Assembly: GCF_921293095.1 (NCBI RefSeq)
Contig: NC_060249.1
Coordinates: 88,051,907-88,115,906, forward strand
DNA: 64,000 nt
From: Ischnura elegans
Taxonomy: Eukaryota; Arthropoda; Insecta; Odonata; Coenagrionidae
Direction: 5' to 3'
The position numbers were made by a program, and so were the translations under genes. The notes under the pieces were generated by a model, which was given only the letters and a program-made list of their open reading frames with translations, was not told the DNA's origin and did no database searches. Positions 24,434 to 37,289 of the stretch are shown in pieces; the stretch's first letter is position 1, and the number at the start of each line of letters is the position of its first letter.

Positions 24434-24488
24434 TAAAGTAGTGAGTAGAGCCCATTGCTACCGATCGGAGGGACCCGGGTTCAAATCC
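24434..24488 (+). mobile_element. SINE-like tRNA head in array unit 3
   Basis: A perfect B-box, GTTCAAATCC (24479-24488), is preceded by a weak A-box (TAAAGTAGTGAG, 24434). Downstream the block GTGAAGTGATCGAAGGGAAA matches unit 5 (26.12-26.15 kb). The region is not cloverleaf-competent as far as I can fold it by eye, so it is a SINE or tRNA-derived fragment and not a tRNA gene. Confidence 0.5.
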
Positions 24489-25084
24489 AGTGTGAAGACT
24501 CCGAAAAATAACCCTTAAAGCGTGAAGTGATCGAAGGGAAAGAAGTGACCCCCATACGCTGAATGCGAAACTTTCACTTTCATGAGGCTTATTTTAGAGT
24601 GAGGTCTACCCTTGCCTATCCGAATCAACCCAATGGCTTAGTCAGTGAGTGAGTTGGTAAATTAAAAAATCGTGTTTCACATTGTTAAGCAATTAGCAAT
24701 GTTTTTTTCGATGAAAGAATAAGCGTACTGGGGTATCAAATATTGAAATTGAAATTCATTGACATTAAAGGAGAATATGTTTGTAAATGTAACCAACTAC
24801 GATTATTCTTTTAGAAAAAAATATTGTCGAATTGAAATATTTATTATGACTTCATATTCGTGAAAATCATATTTCTGATAACATAAACCTTTGTTGTGAA
24901 GGATGAGGAAATTTACAAAGCACCATACTCATGTCCTTCTTGCCTCATCATCCTCCCTCCTTTTTTGATTCCAGGAGAAAAAAACAATTTTCTTTAGCAG
25001 ACTATGAGAATAGTAAGGGCTTAGCGAGCATAGCCTATAACTACTGATCAGAAAGTTTCGGGATCATATCCCGGGTGTAGTCTA

Positions 25085-25765
25085 AAGCAAGGGCGCAGCT
25101 AAGAATTAAGGCTAAGAGGGCTGGACGGAACTAATACTGGGTGGTATAGAGTACCCGCCAGTAGTAGCGGGTACACAAGGCACTCAAGGGGGGGGCGCAA
25201 AAGATATCTCGAGTTGCCTTTACTTTAATCGCAATAAAAAATAATCAAGTCACTGGCAGAGTAAAAGAAAATTTTAATTAATGTGATTATACTCATATAA
25301 AATAAAGTGCCATATTATGACATTTAAAATCACAATTGTGGTTCTGCAATGGTAGGCAATACGGGCGGACCCGCAAGGGAGGGGCGTGCGCCCCCCCATC
25401 TGTATCCGCCACTGCCCGCCTGGGTAAGCGGGAGGTGCCGGGGCCCTCCCCCCGAAATTTTTCGATGGTTCAAATTAATTAGTTTTACGACTTTCTGAGG
25501 GATATTTTATTAATCCTTACTCTAGTCTACAAGTAATTTCTTTATATTAGTATTAGCATATTAATATAAATCCAATTAAGTAAAATGGATTAAAATTTTA
25601 GAATAATAATTGACAGGAATTTTAAACGGGACTTGAAGCAAAATTATAGTACACTATTAAATTACCTCATGAATTTTTATTTAAGTTCATATAATTAATT
25701 TTTTTTATTCTATGAGCTCTGGGGGTGGCTTTATCCCCCCAAAACCCCCCCTTTTTTATCCCTAT
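25085..25765. mobile_element. Probable nested insertion in the tandem array (MITE-like)
   Basis: This segment interrupts array unit 4 and accounts for its extra length. It begins near GGGCGCAGCTAAGAATTAAGG and ends near CCCCCCAAAACCCCCCCTTTTTTA, with G-run and C-run ends and an internal block of C-runs and G-runs (25360-25450). A perfect 8-bp hairpin, GTACCCGC...GCGGGTAC, lies at 25151-25174. No transposase is present. The end sequences recall common arthropod non-autonomous DNA elements, but I could not define terminal repeats or a target duplication. Confidence 0.4.
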
Positions 25766-26800
25766 AAGTTTCGTTTGCTCTTCGTCGATATCTTGGCTAC
25801 AAATCAGTGGATGGAGCTATCAGCGTTAAGAAATATATGCATAGCATTAAAATATATTTGAAACTTCAACTGATAGTCGTCTTTCCGATTTCATTAGCAA
25901 TGGATATAAAGAAAGGAGAAATGCGCAAAGCAGCTTACTCCTGTCTCGTCATCCTTCCTCCATTACTCACTCGAAGTAAAACAAGAAAAGAAAACAATTT
26001 GTTAGGTGATAAGAGGAAGAAAGTGATGGATTATTGGGTGGGGCGTATTATTACTGATTAGGGGAAACCGGGTTTAAATCCCTCCTGAAACTTTCAGAAA
26101 TCCCCACATAAAAATTCTATCGGGGGAAGTGGTCAAGGGAAAGGAATGGGCTCCCATTAAGCTGAATGCGTGAATTTTACCGGTGTGAGGCTTAGTTCGG
26201 AGACAACTGAATCATTACCTATCTAAATCAACATTAGAGCGGAGTCATAATATCCATTGGCAATTTGGCATAATGATATTCGTATCCCCTTGTATTGAAA
26301 ATACTAAATATTTTATTTCGATGGCTGATCAATCATTGGCCATGAAAGTATTGAAATCTGAAAATCCTCGAAGTTTTAGAGAGTAAGTGTATAAAATATT
26401 ATACTTGATATAATATTTGGTGTTTATTTTTTGAGTGCATATGAAAAATTGTGCTGTAATATTTATCAAAAATTCAACTTTAGATTTAATCGTAAACTCT
26501 TACTTGGAATGAAAACTATTATGGGTATAACGATAGGACAGTTTCAATTTCCTCCTCCTTCGTCTTACTTTTTCTACCATTTTCTGAGGAATGGAAATTT
26601 TAAAAATCTTAGCTTAACGTTATAATTTGTTCGCTAAAATTTTCTGGCGACAATCGTGGATAGAAAATATCATACGAGAGCTATCCTATTTCTCCATTAT
26701 TGTTTCTCTTCTTCCTCCGGATATTTCTCAGATGCGGGGAATAACACTTTCTAGGACACGAGAAAACGCATAATGCATGATCAATTTTGATATTTATGAG

Positions 26801-28240
26801 AGTAGATGAACTATTTAATAATTGGTTTCATAATGACATTCAATGCCTTAATCTCAAAGCTCAAATTTTCAATGAAGTGAGGAGGATTGTTTGACTTAAA
26901 TGTTCCAGTACACAATTATATTGGATAAAATAATATTTTATCTACAAGCATTGCGAAAAAATGGAAATAAAATGCAGCATCTTGTATGAATATTATTATA
27001 GGGAAAATAATTAGGAGTAATAACCATAAAGATAATATAAAAATATTTCATCTGATGCTACACACGGGTAGGTGAAAGTAGGGTTATGAACGAAGGTGTA
27101 TTAGGCTGAAATTCTTCCTAAATACTTTTTTCTGTTTATTTACTGTAGCGAAAAGAAACATTGCAAAATAAGACATCCCTACGACAATTAAAGTACACTT
27201 TACAAGAACAATTCAGTATAATCTCGATAAATAAATTTTGTGACGTGTTTAATAGCACTACAATTAAAAAATTATCACTTTGCAGGTGTATTTTTCAATC
27301 TTTGAAAAGATCATTAATACACTGTTTATACTATGGAAAAATATTTCGTCAATGGACTTTCACGAGAATTAATAAAACAGAGTAATTGTTGAAATGAAAA
27401 TGCCGTTGAAAATTATATTTAGGGATAATGGTGCGGTATCGGAGGAGAGATGAACAGAGAAACTTCTCATTGTTTTATGCAATCCTCTATATCCTAAATT
27501 TAGTTGAAAACTCAGTGCAAACGGGTATAAGTAACGTTTGACATTGAAAAAATTTTTACGCTTAGCGTTTTTACGGTAGAAAATTCTTTCGTTGATGAAG
27601 TGAAAGAAGATAGCAATTGATAAAATAAATTGGTGGATGAGAAAGCTGAATTTATTTAAGAAAGCGAAGCGTATAAAAAATAGAGGATTAAAGAATGAGT
27701 ATTAACTTTCCTATTTCAGCTGTAGATATCTTCTCTACTATTTCCTTGCCTCAGTGCACAGAACCACGTTTCTCATCAAGATACATATTTTTCTTTTCAT
27801 TTGCTTGGACCTGTATTGAAATTTTTGTTCATTAACTTTCAAGTACTCAGCTATTCATTAATTTCCACAGTGGTGTGCGTATCCCTTAGATGAGACAGTA
27901 CTGTATCATCAAAAATCTGTCATTTTACGAAATGAAAGTTAAGTAATGAAGGTGACTAATTGCTTTTAACTAACCCGTATTTTCTCAATTGCTAATAATA
28001 ATTTATTCTTTTTTTGTCTAGCTAAATAATAGGATTACGATACATTTAAAAGATTGTCTATGGGTAGTTATTTTGCGCTAAGTTCTTGAGGTTATCTTAA
28101 GATTAGTAATTCCATTATTATGAATATACCTGAGTTGAACTGGAATTACGAGACCACCTTATATAGCCGTTTTTACTGCCTACTTTGATGAGCTTTATCC
28201 ATTTTTTCACGATCATTTTTGACCACGGTTAAACAGTAAC
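26801..28240. other. AT-rich non-coding DNA
   Basis: No gene or repeat supported. Confidence 0.5.
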
Positions 28241-28830
28241 GGCAGACATTACCCCCTCTTCATATTGGACGAGGATTAAGGTGCAACACAAGGGGGAAAG
28301 CGGACGAGAACAGGGGCCCGGAGGCGGAATAAGGGAGAGAGTCTGCGCGTTGAGAAGTTATTGGCGAAGATTGATGGTGCGACAGATATGAGAGGAGTTG
28401 GGTTAAGCTGTAGTGAGATTAGAGGAGGTAAAATTTGCGCCCGGGACATTAAGGAGGGGGAAGTGTGGATTGGAAGAGATAGCGGCTCAAGACGAGACGC
28501 GGGATGGAGGAGAGGCGCTTTGGAAGTTAAGGGAAGAACCCAACTCTTCGCAAAAGGTACTCAAACACACACACTAAGGGAAAACCCTTTATCCTATGAA
28601 TCCCCTCTGCCCGCCCACAATTTTCGGTTTGTGGGTGACTCCCCCCGCCGCTGCCGGTCTCCGCCCGCGAAGCAATCAGGCAAAGTGCTCTTTGTGGACA
28701 CTTCCAGCTAGGGGCGGCCATTGCAGCTAGGGAGACATCGGTGCCGTGCGGAGAGATTGTGGTTAATGCACCGATTTCCTCGTTCCTTTTCCTCCCCACC
28801 CTTCTCTCTCTCTCCGCGCTGATTTTATTT
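28241..28830. other. GC-rich island, purine-rich (+) then pyrimidine-rich
   Basis: The plus strand is G+A rich from 28.25 to 28.53 kb and C-rich from about 28.6 kb. Opposed frames of 116 and 164 codons overlap here on the two strands; neither resembles a known protein. Confidence 0.55.
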
Positions 28831-29044
28831 TTCCTCATTCTAAAGGCCCTGAGGGATTTAAGGGGAGTGTTTAGGAAACGGACTCTCTCTAACGGATGGA
28901 TGCCGTTGGCATGATATCCTTCACTTTCCTTTTTCGTTTCAACTCCTTTGTACATATATCTGAGACCTTGCACTGCTATCAATTTCTTCGGGTAATGTGT
29001 CTCCGTTTGTCTTGAAATCATTTCTTGTAAGGTTTAGCCTCTCG

Positions 29045-29100
29045 GTAGGTAGGTAGGGCTCTTGCCTAGTGGGTAGAGCACTTGGCTACCTTGTGGGTAA
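29045..29100 (+). mobile_element. SINE-like tRNA-head fragment
   Basis: TTGCCTAGTGGGTAGAGCAC at 29062-29081 resembles a tRNA 5' half with an A-box and D-arm. The B-box position is degenerate. A GTAGGTAGG repeat occurs on both sides. It is a fragment only, not a tRNA gene. Confidence 0.45.
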
Positions 29101-30930
29101 TTCATGGGGTAGGTAGGATTTTCTGGTGGAAAATTTATAATTGAATATTAAAACAGGGGCTTAAAATTTAATCTATTTCACTATTACGAAGATTAATCAA
29201 TAACTTATTAATATACGCAAAACGATAACAATGGATGAGGGGATCTGAGCTAAGTTATGAATGGAAAGATATAAAGTGATAATTTGGTTCGAATGAAGAA
29301 TGAAGAAAATAAATGCCGGTAAAATTAAAACAGGCTGGATAGCATTTTAAATCCACAGGGATTAATGAAATGATATACTTAGGTGATAAAATGATGGGAA
29401 CGGTGGTATCATAGTGGATTTATTACAGTGGGTACTGCTACGTTCATATCTAGGGATATGTCTTCGGTCACTTCCAAATAAAATCTCTGCTTGGTGGTTC
29501 ATAGAGGATGGCAATGCCTCCCTCTAAGTGTTATTCACACGTCTAATGAGTAAAATGGGGTGAGATTCACCCTCAAATATCAATACTAGCCACTTATTCG
29601 TGTTATAACGATCTCCTCGAGCGGATGTCTACTATTTATCCCTTTTGACGTGACAGACTTTTTGGATATATTGCCTTATTTTTCTTAGCCAATGCATCTG
29701 GTAAAAAGTTATTTAAATTAGATTCATTCTCATCGGCTTTTGGAATACTGCTCTACCAATCACTCGAAAACATATTTCTTCACATCATCTTGCGATTTAA
29801 AACCTTCACTTCCCTGGTTTTAGCTGCCAGTATATGACCAATTACCGGGCTTCAATTTTATTTTCATTTGATTTCGAACCTTTCAAAGTTATTTTATTTC
29901 TTCGAATAGTTAACTAAGATTTGATGGTTAAAACTTTCATTAGCTTTGGTTAAAATGCCATTTAAGCTCGTCGTTAGATTATTAGTTTTCACTCAATAAA
30001 TGTAGTATATAATCATTCTTCAATTTTAATACGCTCATAATACGAAAAATCGAAAGAGCAAACTCATTCAACTATATTTTGGTACTTTATCTATTATAAT
30101 GACATGAATATGACATTGCTGATCAGCTATCCATTTACATAGAGCCATGATTGAGTATTAATTTACATTTTTGAAATTGTTTGAATAAGGAAATTGGAAG
30201 CTTAAAATGATACTTGTAGTTAAAATGTCTTCCGATTTCTTTGAAAAAGTCACCGCAAATAGCAATCCAGTATTCGTATTGTTATCTGATGTTAATAGGA
30301 CCATGACTTTGATTTTATCCCCGTAAATATTGTCTCCGGGAAATTTTATTTAAAAGCATGCCTTTTGTCTTTTACATTTATATGTTCGTAACTAAGGCTT
30401 AATAAAAGATAATTTATATGTGAAACTGGCACAACGACGTGAAATAAAAATAACATTCTCCCTAGTCTCAGTATTTCATGGAATGTGTTCAGCAAAATTG
30501 TTGGTGTCTGTACAGGATTTTTTTCTTTCTATACGGAGCGGAGACACAAAATAATCCTTTTGAGTGAGGGATTGCTCTCTCGACGACATTAATAAATTAA
30601 ATTTCCTAACTACCTACGCATACGCAAGTACCATTGCAACATGAGATATTCGTTGAATTTGACTGGAAAGGATGTTTTTGAAGCTTCATGTATTCCTTAG
30701 CCCCACTTGATTATTCTCCTTCCAGGAAAAATTACAGTTTGCGGCCTCTTGTAAGCATCCACTCTTACGCGATGAGAGCACAATTCCGCGCTCACATTTG
30801 AAGGGACTCGTGTGACCTCTCTCTTTCAGTTTTTGTTTTCCTCCCACCGAAGAGTTTTTATCTTAACTTTTATCCCCCTTCGCGCGGTCTTTTGCAAATA
30901 CCCGGAACTGTTTGCGGAAATCAAATGAAA
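29101..30930. other. AT-rich non-coding DNA
   Basis: No gene or repeat supported. Confidence 0.5.
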
Positions 30931-31713
30931 GGACCTTAGTTATAGGGTGTCGGGAGGCGAGACGAGCCGCTAGCCCCAGTCCCTGGAGGCCTTCTTCCTC
31001 CTCCTCCTCCTCTTCTTTGCTTCTTCCTCTTTGTCTTTGACTCTCCCGAACACTACTGAGAGCCGCCAGCCCTTTCGTAACGAACATTCCGCTGTTCCGC
31101 ATATGGTCCTACCCCCTTTTTCCCCCCGACGAACAATTCCTTTCTTCAATTTCCCTCTATTTTTCTACCCTCCTTATCTTCTCTCTCTCTCGGGTTTTTG
31201 CCTCTATCGTCTTTCTCTCCCTCGGCCTGCCTCCCACGCAGTTTTGCGCCCTGTCTCTCCCGCTACTACTCCCGACTATTGCCTATGCCATTTCCTCCTC
31301 CCGGCTCCAACTCCCTCCCTTAGGCCTTATGTTAGTAGTTTCGAGTGAGATGGGGAATGGGACTTAGGCAGGGCGGGGGAAGTGCAGCGTCTTTGGACCT
31401 CTTTTTTCTCCCCGCGGATAAGAATGGAGAGAAGGGTGGTTTAAGCTGAAGTAAAGAGCGTCGTAAAATGGAGCGGAGGGTTGGGGGAGGGGTATTTGGT
31501 GGGCCCTGAGGGGAGTGGGTGCATGTGTGTGAAGGGAAGGGGTGGGTGGGGCGGAGGAGGAAGAGGGAATACCTGGCCGTGATCCAGGGGTTTCCCTTCC
31601 ATCCTCTTTCTTTGCTGACGCATTGACTTTTTCTTCGTCTTCAATTTTTCCGATCTTTTTTTTTCTACAGTCAATATGTGAATTTTGTATGAACTTAGTG
31701 TGTTTGAATGCAT
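30931..31713. other. GC-rich island: pyrimidine-rich (+) then purine-rich
   Basis: A TCC trinucleotide run (CCTCCTCCTCCTCCTC near 31.0 kb) leads into a C+T-rich tract to about 31.33 kb, followed by a G-rich tract (31.36-31.57 kb). The C-to-G skew switch is near 31.35 kb. Open frames of 79-105 codons on both strands are low complexity. Confidence 0.55.
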
Positions 31714-33239
31714 TAAATTAAAAAGGTTTCTACAACTTTTAAAAATTTATCGCGACGATCAGTTTGGGCGCATTAACATTTTCCAGTTTTTTTTTAATAT
31801 TCATTGAGATGATTGGTTTTTAAATAGTGAAAAAAATAAAAATTGCTCTTTTGTTCACAAGCAGAGGATAATAACCTTCGCTGTATATTTGCTTGTGAAT
31901 TTAGGATTCAACATTGCTCGCATAGAATTTTTCCTTTCTTGTATGTTTCCGGCAAACTGATAACTGAGAAGTAGAGCCAACGAAGTAGTAATTCAATTTT
32001 GATACCAAGGAAGATGGTTAATAAGTAATTAGGGTGTACATAATTTTTTTTTGTCATTTCAAGTAATATTTTTCATAATACTTCGTGGAGATTCCATCCA
32101 AAGTAAAAGGGATGAATCCTAGAAAATTAGTAAAATAATCCTAATAATTTGTGACTATTTAGAATCGGACATTTTTTAATTGTTTAAATCTTTTAACACC
32201 GTTTAAATTAGTGTGCGAAGAACTTAAGCATCAGCATCATAAAACATGGCTGGAATCAATGCTCATTTATTGTACGGTTGAAGAATCTCTGAATTGTTTT
32301 TATGATCGGAAAATGTGTTTTACGTCGGTTTGTGCGATAATGATCTTCACTTCCGTATTTTTATCCCGATCTCTTGAATGAGATGCAAAATAAAGATGGA
32401 TATAGGATGAGCCAGACCCCGGAATTAGGACATTGTCTTTAACTGTTCTCATCTATTAATACTTTTCATGTGCCGTTTTCTTAATTTCCAGATTGTGAAT
32501 TTTCCTATTGGTGGATAAGGTTCTAGTGATATTACTCCGTTCCTTTTCAATGGAATGTCTTTCTCGTCTAGTCTGCTGTCACCTTCATCTGCATGTGGAA
32601 AGGATTATAATGCTTGTATTACCATAGCATATTTTTCATTTTGACGCGAGTTACTTTTTTCAGTGTGCGAGGAGGTAAGGTCCTTGAGAATATTAATGTA
32701 AGGAAATTCATTTTCTTTTGAATGTTGGTTACCCGCTGTAAAACGTGACCCCAGGAATGAGAAACTTGGCAAATGGTCTGAAAGAGACAAAGCATTTCTC
32801 ATATTAGGACAAAGAAAATGTCCTGAAGCTATTTGCTATTATATGGATGAAAAGTTAACCAACATTATTTGATTATTCACTTGAATTGGGCATTCTTAGT
32901 TAGGAGAAAAGTATCGTATCCACATATTCTATGAAAATTTTGAGCCACATCTAAATAGATACATATCGTTTATTTTCATTATTTTCTAGTATATCTTATC
33001 GATGAATCAAATTAATTTACTACCGAGATATTACTGTATCATCTATATGTAACAAAAACAGTTATGCGGATGATGATTATTTGGTGGTGAATATCAACAA
33101 TCTTTATTTCAAAGGTGATCTTATCCTGTCATTTCACAACCGAAATTATAAGCCAACCTTTTCATATTAGCGGCAAAAAAATGTTCCTGCCTTGTCCCGC
33201 GTGACCTAATTCCAATAATGTATTTCACGCTGAGGATTC
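31714..33239. other. AT-rich non-coding DNA
   Basis: No gene or repeat supported. Confidence 0.5.
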
Positions 33240-33560
33240 TCCCCCTCCCTTTGCACCACTTTTATTTCCCAGCATTCCACCAAAGTGAGCTGCCGACGAT
33301 GCAGTTATCCGTTGAGAAAGCGGGCGAAAGGGAGAGTGTGTAGCTTGGGTCCGGAGTCGAGGGAGAAAGGGCGAAGTGAGTTTGAGCAGTTCTTCCTCCC
33401 GTTGGCATCGCAGCCAAATGATTCTCCTTTCACTGCTTTCGTCCCGTCGTCAAAGGAACAGTGAAATGCCTCGGTGACGAAGATGGAGAGCCGCTCAGAG
33501 TGAAGCGTAATGATTTATGCCGCTACATGCATGCGTGGAAACATGCTGATAAACGATGAA
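33240..33560. other. Short GC-richer block
   Basis: C-rich then G+A-rich plus strand, smaller than the other islands. No frame of interest. Confidence 0.4.
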
Positions 33561-33906
33561 ATGACGTGAATTCGTTGGATGTAACTGTAAAAGTTTAATA
33601 AAAAATGAAGAAAATATTAGAAAAAATAAAATAGGAAAACGGAATCTTACCGTGCAATTACCTACTCATGCACGATGGCTTCATGGAGAATATTATGGAA
33701 AGAAAATTTCTAGGAAAAAATACATAGAAGACTACCAAAAACTTCATGCAGATAAGTGTTGGCAATAGAAATACGATTTACCGGTAACAATCACATAAAG
33801 AAAGAGACTGCATGCAGGTTTTGCTGGAGGTCACGGTCACACCAGCATGAGCAGAAGAAAAACATGAGTGTATTGTCATTTTGTCATCACAATCCTTATA
33901 TTTGTT

Positions 33907-34317
33907 TCACGCAACTCTCCATTCCTCTCTCCTGACCGCTAGCACTTTCATAGCGACGTATTTATTATCTTTTACATACTTTATGTCCCCTCGTATGCAA
34001 TTCATTCGAGGCCATCCCTTGCCCTTCCTCTCTTCCACTTGTCGTTTTATGACTGTTTTCATCAGGTCATCGTGCCTCATAATATGGCCAACGATGTTTT
34101 TCCGTCTTCTGAATAAGGATTTGAGAATACATCTTTCTCCCACTCTTTTTAGCACTTCCTTACTTGCTTGGTTGATCAATTTTATCTTCATCATTCTTCG
34201 GTTGTCCCACATTCCGAATGCTTCCACTCTTCACATCTCTGCTGCTGTCATCGTCCAAGTCTCGCTTCCATATAGAAACATGTTCCATGTGTAGCATCTG
34301 TTGAATTGTTTCATTAA
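33907..34317 (-). pseudogene. Non-LTR reverse-transcriptase C-terminal fragment, decayed
   Basis: The minus strand encodes the C-terminal end of a LINE reverse transcriptase. In order it shows LYGSETWTMTAAEM, an in-frame TGA near 34228-34230, then RVEAFGMW, VLKRVGERCILKSLFRRRK, VGHIMRHDDLMKTVI and GKGWPRMN, ending REEWRVA before a stop. The LYGSETWT, RRR..VGHI.RH and G.GRPR-like blocks are characteristic of the post-polymerase region of many insect endonuclease-reverse transcriptases. The catalytic palm, endonuclease and ORF1 are missing, so this is a 5'-truncated, inactive copy of a different family from the LINE at 56-60 kb. Confidence 0.85.
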
Positions 34318-35484
34318 TTATATGCTTGTATTCTCAGCTGTAAGAAGATTATTCTTTCGTATATAAGGTCTGTATTTTATCCTCCATCGATTCGTATAGC
34401 TGTAATTGAATCGGCAAAGTCACATCGTCGTAACACAAATATTTTTTTTCCACTAAGAAGTGGAAGGTGTGCTACTTCTCTGCTATTTTACCCGAAATTT
34501 GGGTTATCTATTACAACAGAGGGCTACTTCCACAACGTACATTCATGTACCAATGCAACCCGTTTATCTCTATATCCCCTTTGCGGCAATCCTATTCGTT
34601 TGGGAAAATTTAGAATAAATTCGAAAATGTTGCCTACATAGATATTTCTGAGTCATGGGTTATTGAGCAGTAAATATTGCGTAATAAAAATCCTTTGGCA
34701 TCTAATAGCTGAAAAATTATTAAACAGACCAATTTTCGGCTACCAGTGATATTGAAATCGCCTCACAATAATTGGATTAATATATCACTCATTTTTGTGA
34801 CGCAGGAAATGAAATCCAGTGTAGAAATATCATTTAGGCAATTTATTAACGAAAAAATATCTTTTGAACTGCTTTCCTCCTTTATTTTGGTAAGATCCTC
34901 CCCTTGATTTAAATTAATGCACTCGCTGATGGATCGTCAAAAGGTTTTATACAAATTGCTGATTACCGATTGATGGGTTGGGTAGTTTTCCCTCTCTGAG
35001 CGGAGCTGAATGGAAAATCCCGTTGTTCCCAATCCACTTTGATGAGGCCACAAAATTTCGCGGCGACGCCAATTCCCAGTGGAGGCTGCACGTAATCCGT
35101 GAGAGCACTCGCGCGACGTCTTTACGTGTCGAATCCTTTTCCGAGAGATGGGGATGGGGAGATCCGTTCCCACGAAAGGATGAGAGCGACACTTGAGGGT
35201 AACAAAGACGTTCGTCCCATTCATCAATCTAACGTTCCACCGAACATCCCTTGCGCGCGTCGAGTCTCGTCATGGGAGGAAAATCATTAAACCAAGTGAC
35301 TGGGAGTCTTCCTCTTCTTCTCTGCAAGCCAATTCATGCGTCTCCCTTTGCTCCCGCGGATAAGATCTCATCTGAAGAATTTATTGCGAGCTTATTGCCC
35401 GTGCGAGCGTTCCTTTTGCGGCCTTTTTCCCCAGAATGTAATGACTGCGATTGTATCGCTGGCATGAAGACTTCATTGGATGTC
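34318..35484. other. Non-coding DNA; GC-richer from about 34.97 kb
   Basis: The first part is AT-rich. From about 34.97 kb GC rises with many CpGs, and frames of 60-100 codons appear on both strands, none recognisable. A conserved non-coding or first-exon region cannot be excluded from sequence alone. Confidence 0.45.
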
Positions 35485-35755
35485 ATGTTTACTGCCGGTA
35501 AGGATTGGCTTCGAGAGAGGTATTGGCTGAATTCCGGCGTTCTTGGAGCATAATCAGATATGCTGAGGCGTTAGTGTACAAATTTCGAATAGGGCTTATT
35601 TTGACATTTTTGACATGTTTAAACCTATCCGAAGTATATGTTTACCGCCGGTAAGGATTGGCTTCGAGAGAGGTATTGGCTGAATTCCGGCGTCGTGGAG
35701 CATAATCAAATATGCTGAGTCGTTAGTGTACAAATCAGGGCTTATTTTGACATGA
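35485..35755 (+). repeat. Tandem duplication, unit 153 bp, two copies
   Basis: Copy 1 starts at 35485 (ATGTTTACTGCCGG) and copy 2 at 35638 (ATGTTTACCGCCGG). They share TAAGGATTGGCTTCGAGAGA, GGTATTGGCTGAATTCCGGC and TTAGTGTACAAAT, nearly identical apart from small indels, so the event is recent compared with other duplications here. Confidence 0.95.
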
Positions 35756-37289
35756 GCGAATCTCTTTCCTTTTAAAAAAATGGGGTTTCCAACGGTCTTA
35801 AGATATGCTCAGGCAAAGATGAACAAATAAATCGATTCACTGCATCAAAGCATCAATCGACAGTTTTTTTTGTTTTATTTGCTACATGAAATATTTTTAA
35901 TATTTTCATTGAAAATATTATGCATAAAATTCTTGAATTTGGATGATGATATGTCATGAAAAATTGGTAAAAATATTTTATCAAGTATAAGTTAATAAGC
36001 ATAGATATTACTCCGTTCATGATTGATACATCTTTTAATGTTATCAGCCTTTCCAAGGGTTGTGGTAGCTCTCTGTGCGGTAGCATTGAGTGGAATAATA
36101 TGTATGTGCTTGGAGCTCAAGAAGGACACAATGGCTGCTCTAAATAAAATCAGATTTATAATTTTTATTGCAATATAGTAATAATTTGTGTGTAACAAGT
36201 TAAAAAGTTTAAGGGTGCGGTTTATTTTCTGAGGAGGAGATTTATTATTCTGGCATCCAAAGGCTTTTAAGAAAATTCGCCAAAATTGATTTTGAGGTAC
36301 CAATAATCAAGTCTTTTACTCGTGGGTTATTCCTTATAGGTACTTAGTGTAGCTAACATCATTAACCTACATACTTTCGGACCCGTGATCCTGGCTAAAA
36401 GGTTACTATAGTCTTGTTCTTCAATATAAACCATGTTTTCAATGACATACTTCTTTTCATGACGTCACGCCACGCCACATGACGCCACGCCTATCTATCT
36501 TACCCCATTGTGTGACAATAAATTTTGTAAAACTGCATCAATTCGTTCTTATTTGCATACAGATACTATTATTTGATTTTCTTCTGCCTCACTCCATGGT
36601 AATTTTAATAAAATGATCTTCTAATTCTTGAATAGTGAGCAATATTACTCTTGATAGCTATGAATAAATCTTCCTTAATGTGTGCTCATAATAAATATAT
36701 TCTAAAGCCACCAGTATTGGAATCCCATTTAACGAAATTTACTAAGTAAAAGTGGTACTGCGAGACCATCATCACATTTTTAATTTCGATTCACCAATGG
36801 CACGTGGATTTGATTTATGTTCCCTTTTACTTTTACAAATCATTTTACGGCGTTCTGAATGGCGTCGCGTAAATGTACGCCCACGTTTTAAGGTGAGAAA
36901 ATCCATGGGCGTTACAATTTTTCCTATTTTTATTGATTTTGTGTTATTATTTGCAATTCAGTCGATAAAATTAAGGTAACTATTTCAAACATTAAATAAT
37001 CCATATATTATTGGTATATTCATCTGTAGTCATTGAGAGTAGTCAGTAGTAGCTGAAGGTGACACAGTAAAGAGCTAGATAAAAGTAAAGAGGACATTAT
37101 TAATACTTAAGAATTAACATTTTTATTCACAAATACTGCATGAGATTTCTCCGCGAAATATATTCGAAAGCCACCAGTATCGTGTAATCACATTTTCAAC
37201 TTCAATTCATCAATTCCTCGTGAATTCTATCCTCTCCTACATTTACAAATTACTTTCCGGAAGACGCAAATCCGAACGGCGACGCGTTA
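35756..37289. other. AT-rich non-coding DNA
   Basis: No gene supported. A block like CCAGTAT.G.AATC.CATTT...AATTTCGATTCACCAATG..(A)CGTG near 36.71-36.90 kb recurs, diverged, near 37.17-37.30 kb, with ATTTACAAAT..TTTC/ACGG and ATGTACG(C/T) following in both. Confidence 0.45.

Larger units (their letters stand above)
23241..26800 (+). repeat. Tandem array, about six units of 530-600 bp, each with a tRNA-like head
   Basis: A pyrimidine landmark (CTGTCTCGTCATCCTTCCTCC and variants) recurs at about 23250, 23822, 24345, 24937, 25940 and 26695. It is followed by .AGAAAACA.TTT, GGGCAT.GTAAGGGGAGAGTATTA, a tRNA-like region with a B-box, and an AGTGGTC.AGGGAAAGAA-type block. Between units, TTTGTCGACGTTTATTCTT and AATATTTATTGAA.CTTCAATATTCA recur. 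The fourth interval is about 1.0 kb, explained by an insertion at 25.09-25.77 kb; the last is about 755 bp. Units are diverged and non-coding. This looks like a SINE-containing segment that was tandemly amplified long ago. Confidence 0.75.

Noticed and set aside
24434..24510. Candidate tRNA gene
   Set aside because: A perfect B-box but a weak A-box, no convincing acceptor stem and repeated membership in a tandem array; treated as SINE-derived.
28527..29021. 164-codon minus-strand open frame
   Set aside because: Overlaps an opposed plus-strand frame in a GC-rich island and shows no recognisable motif.
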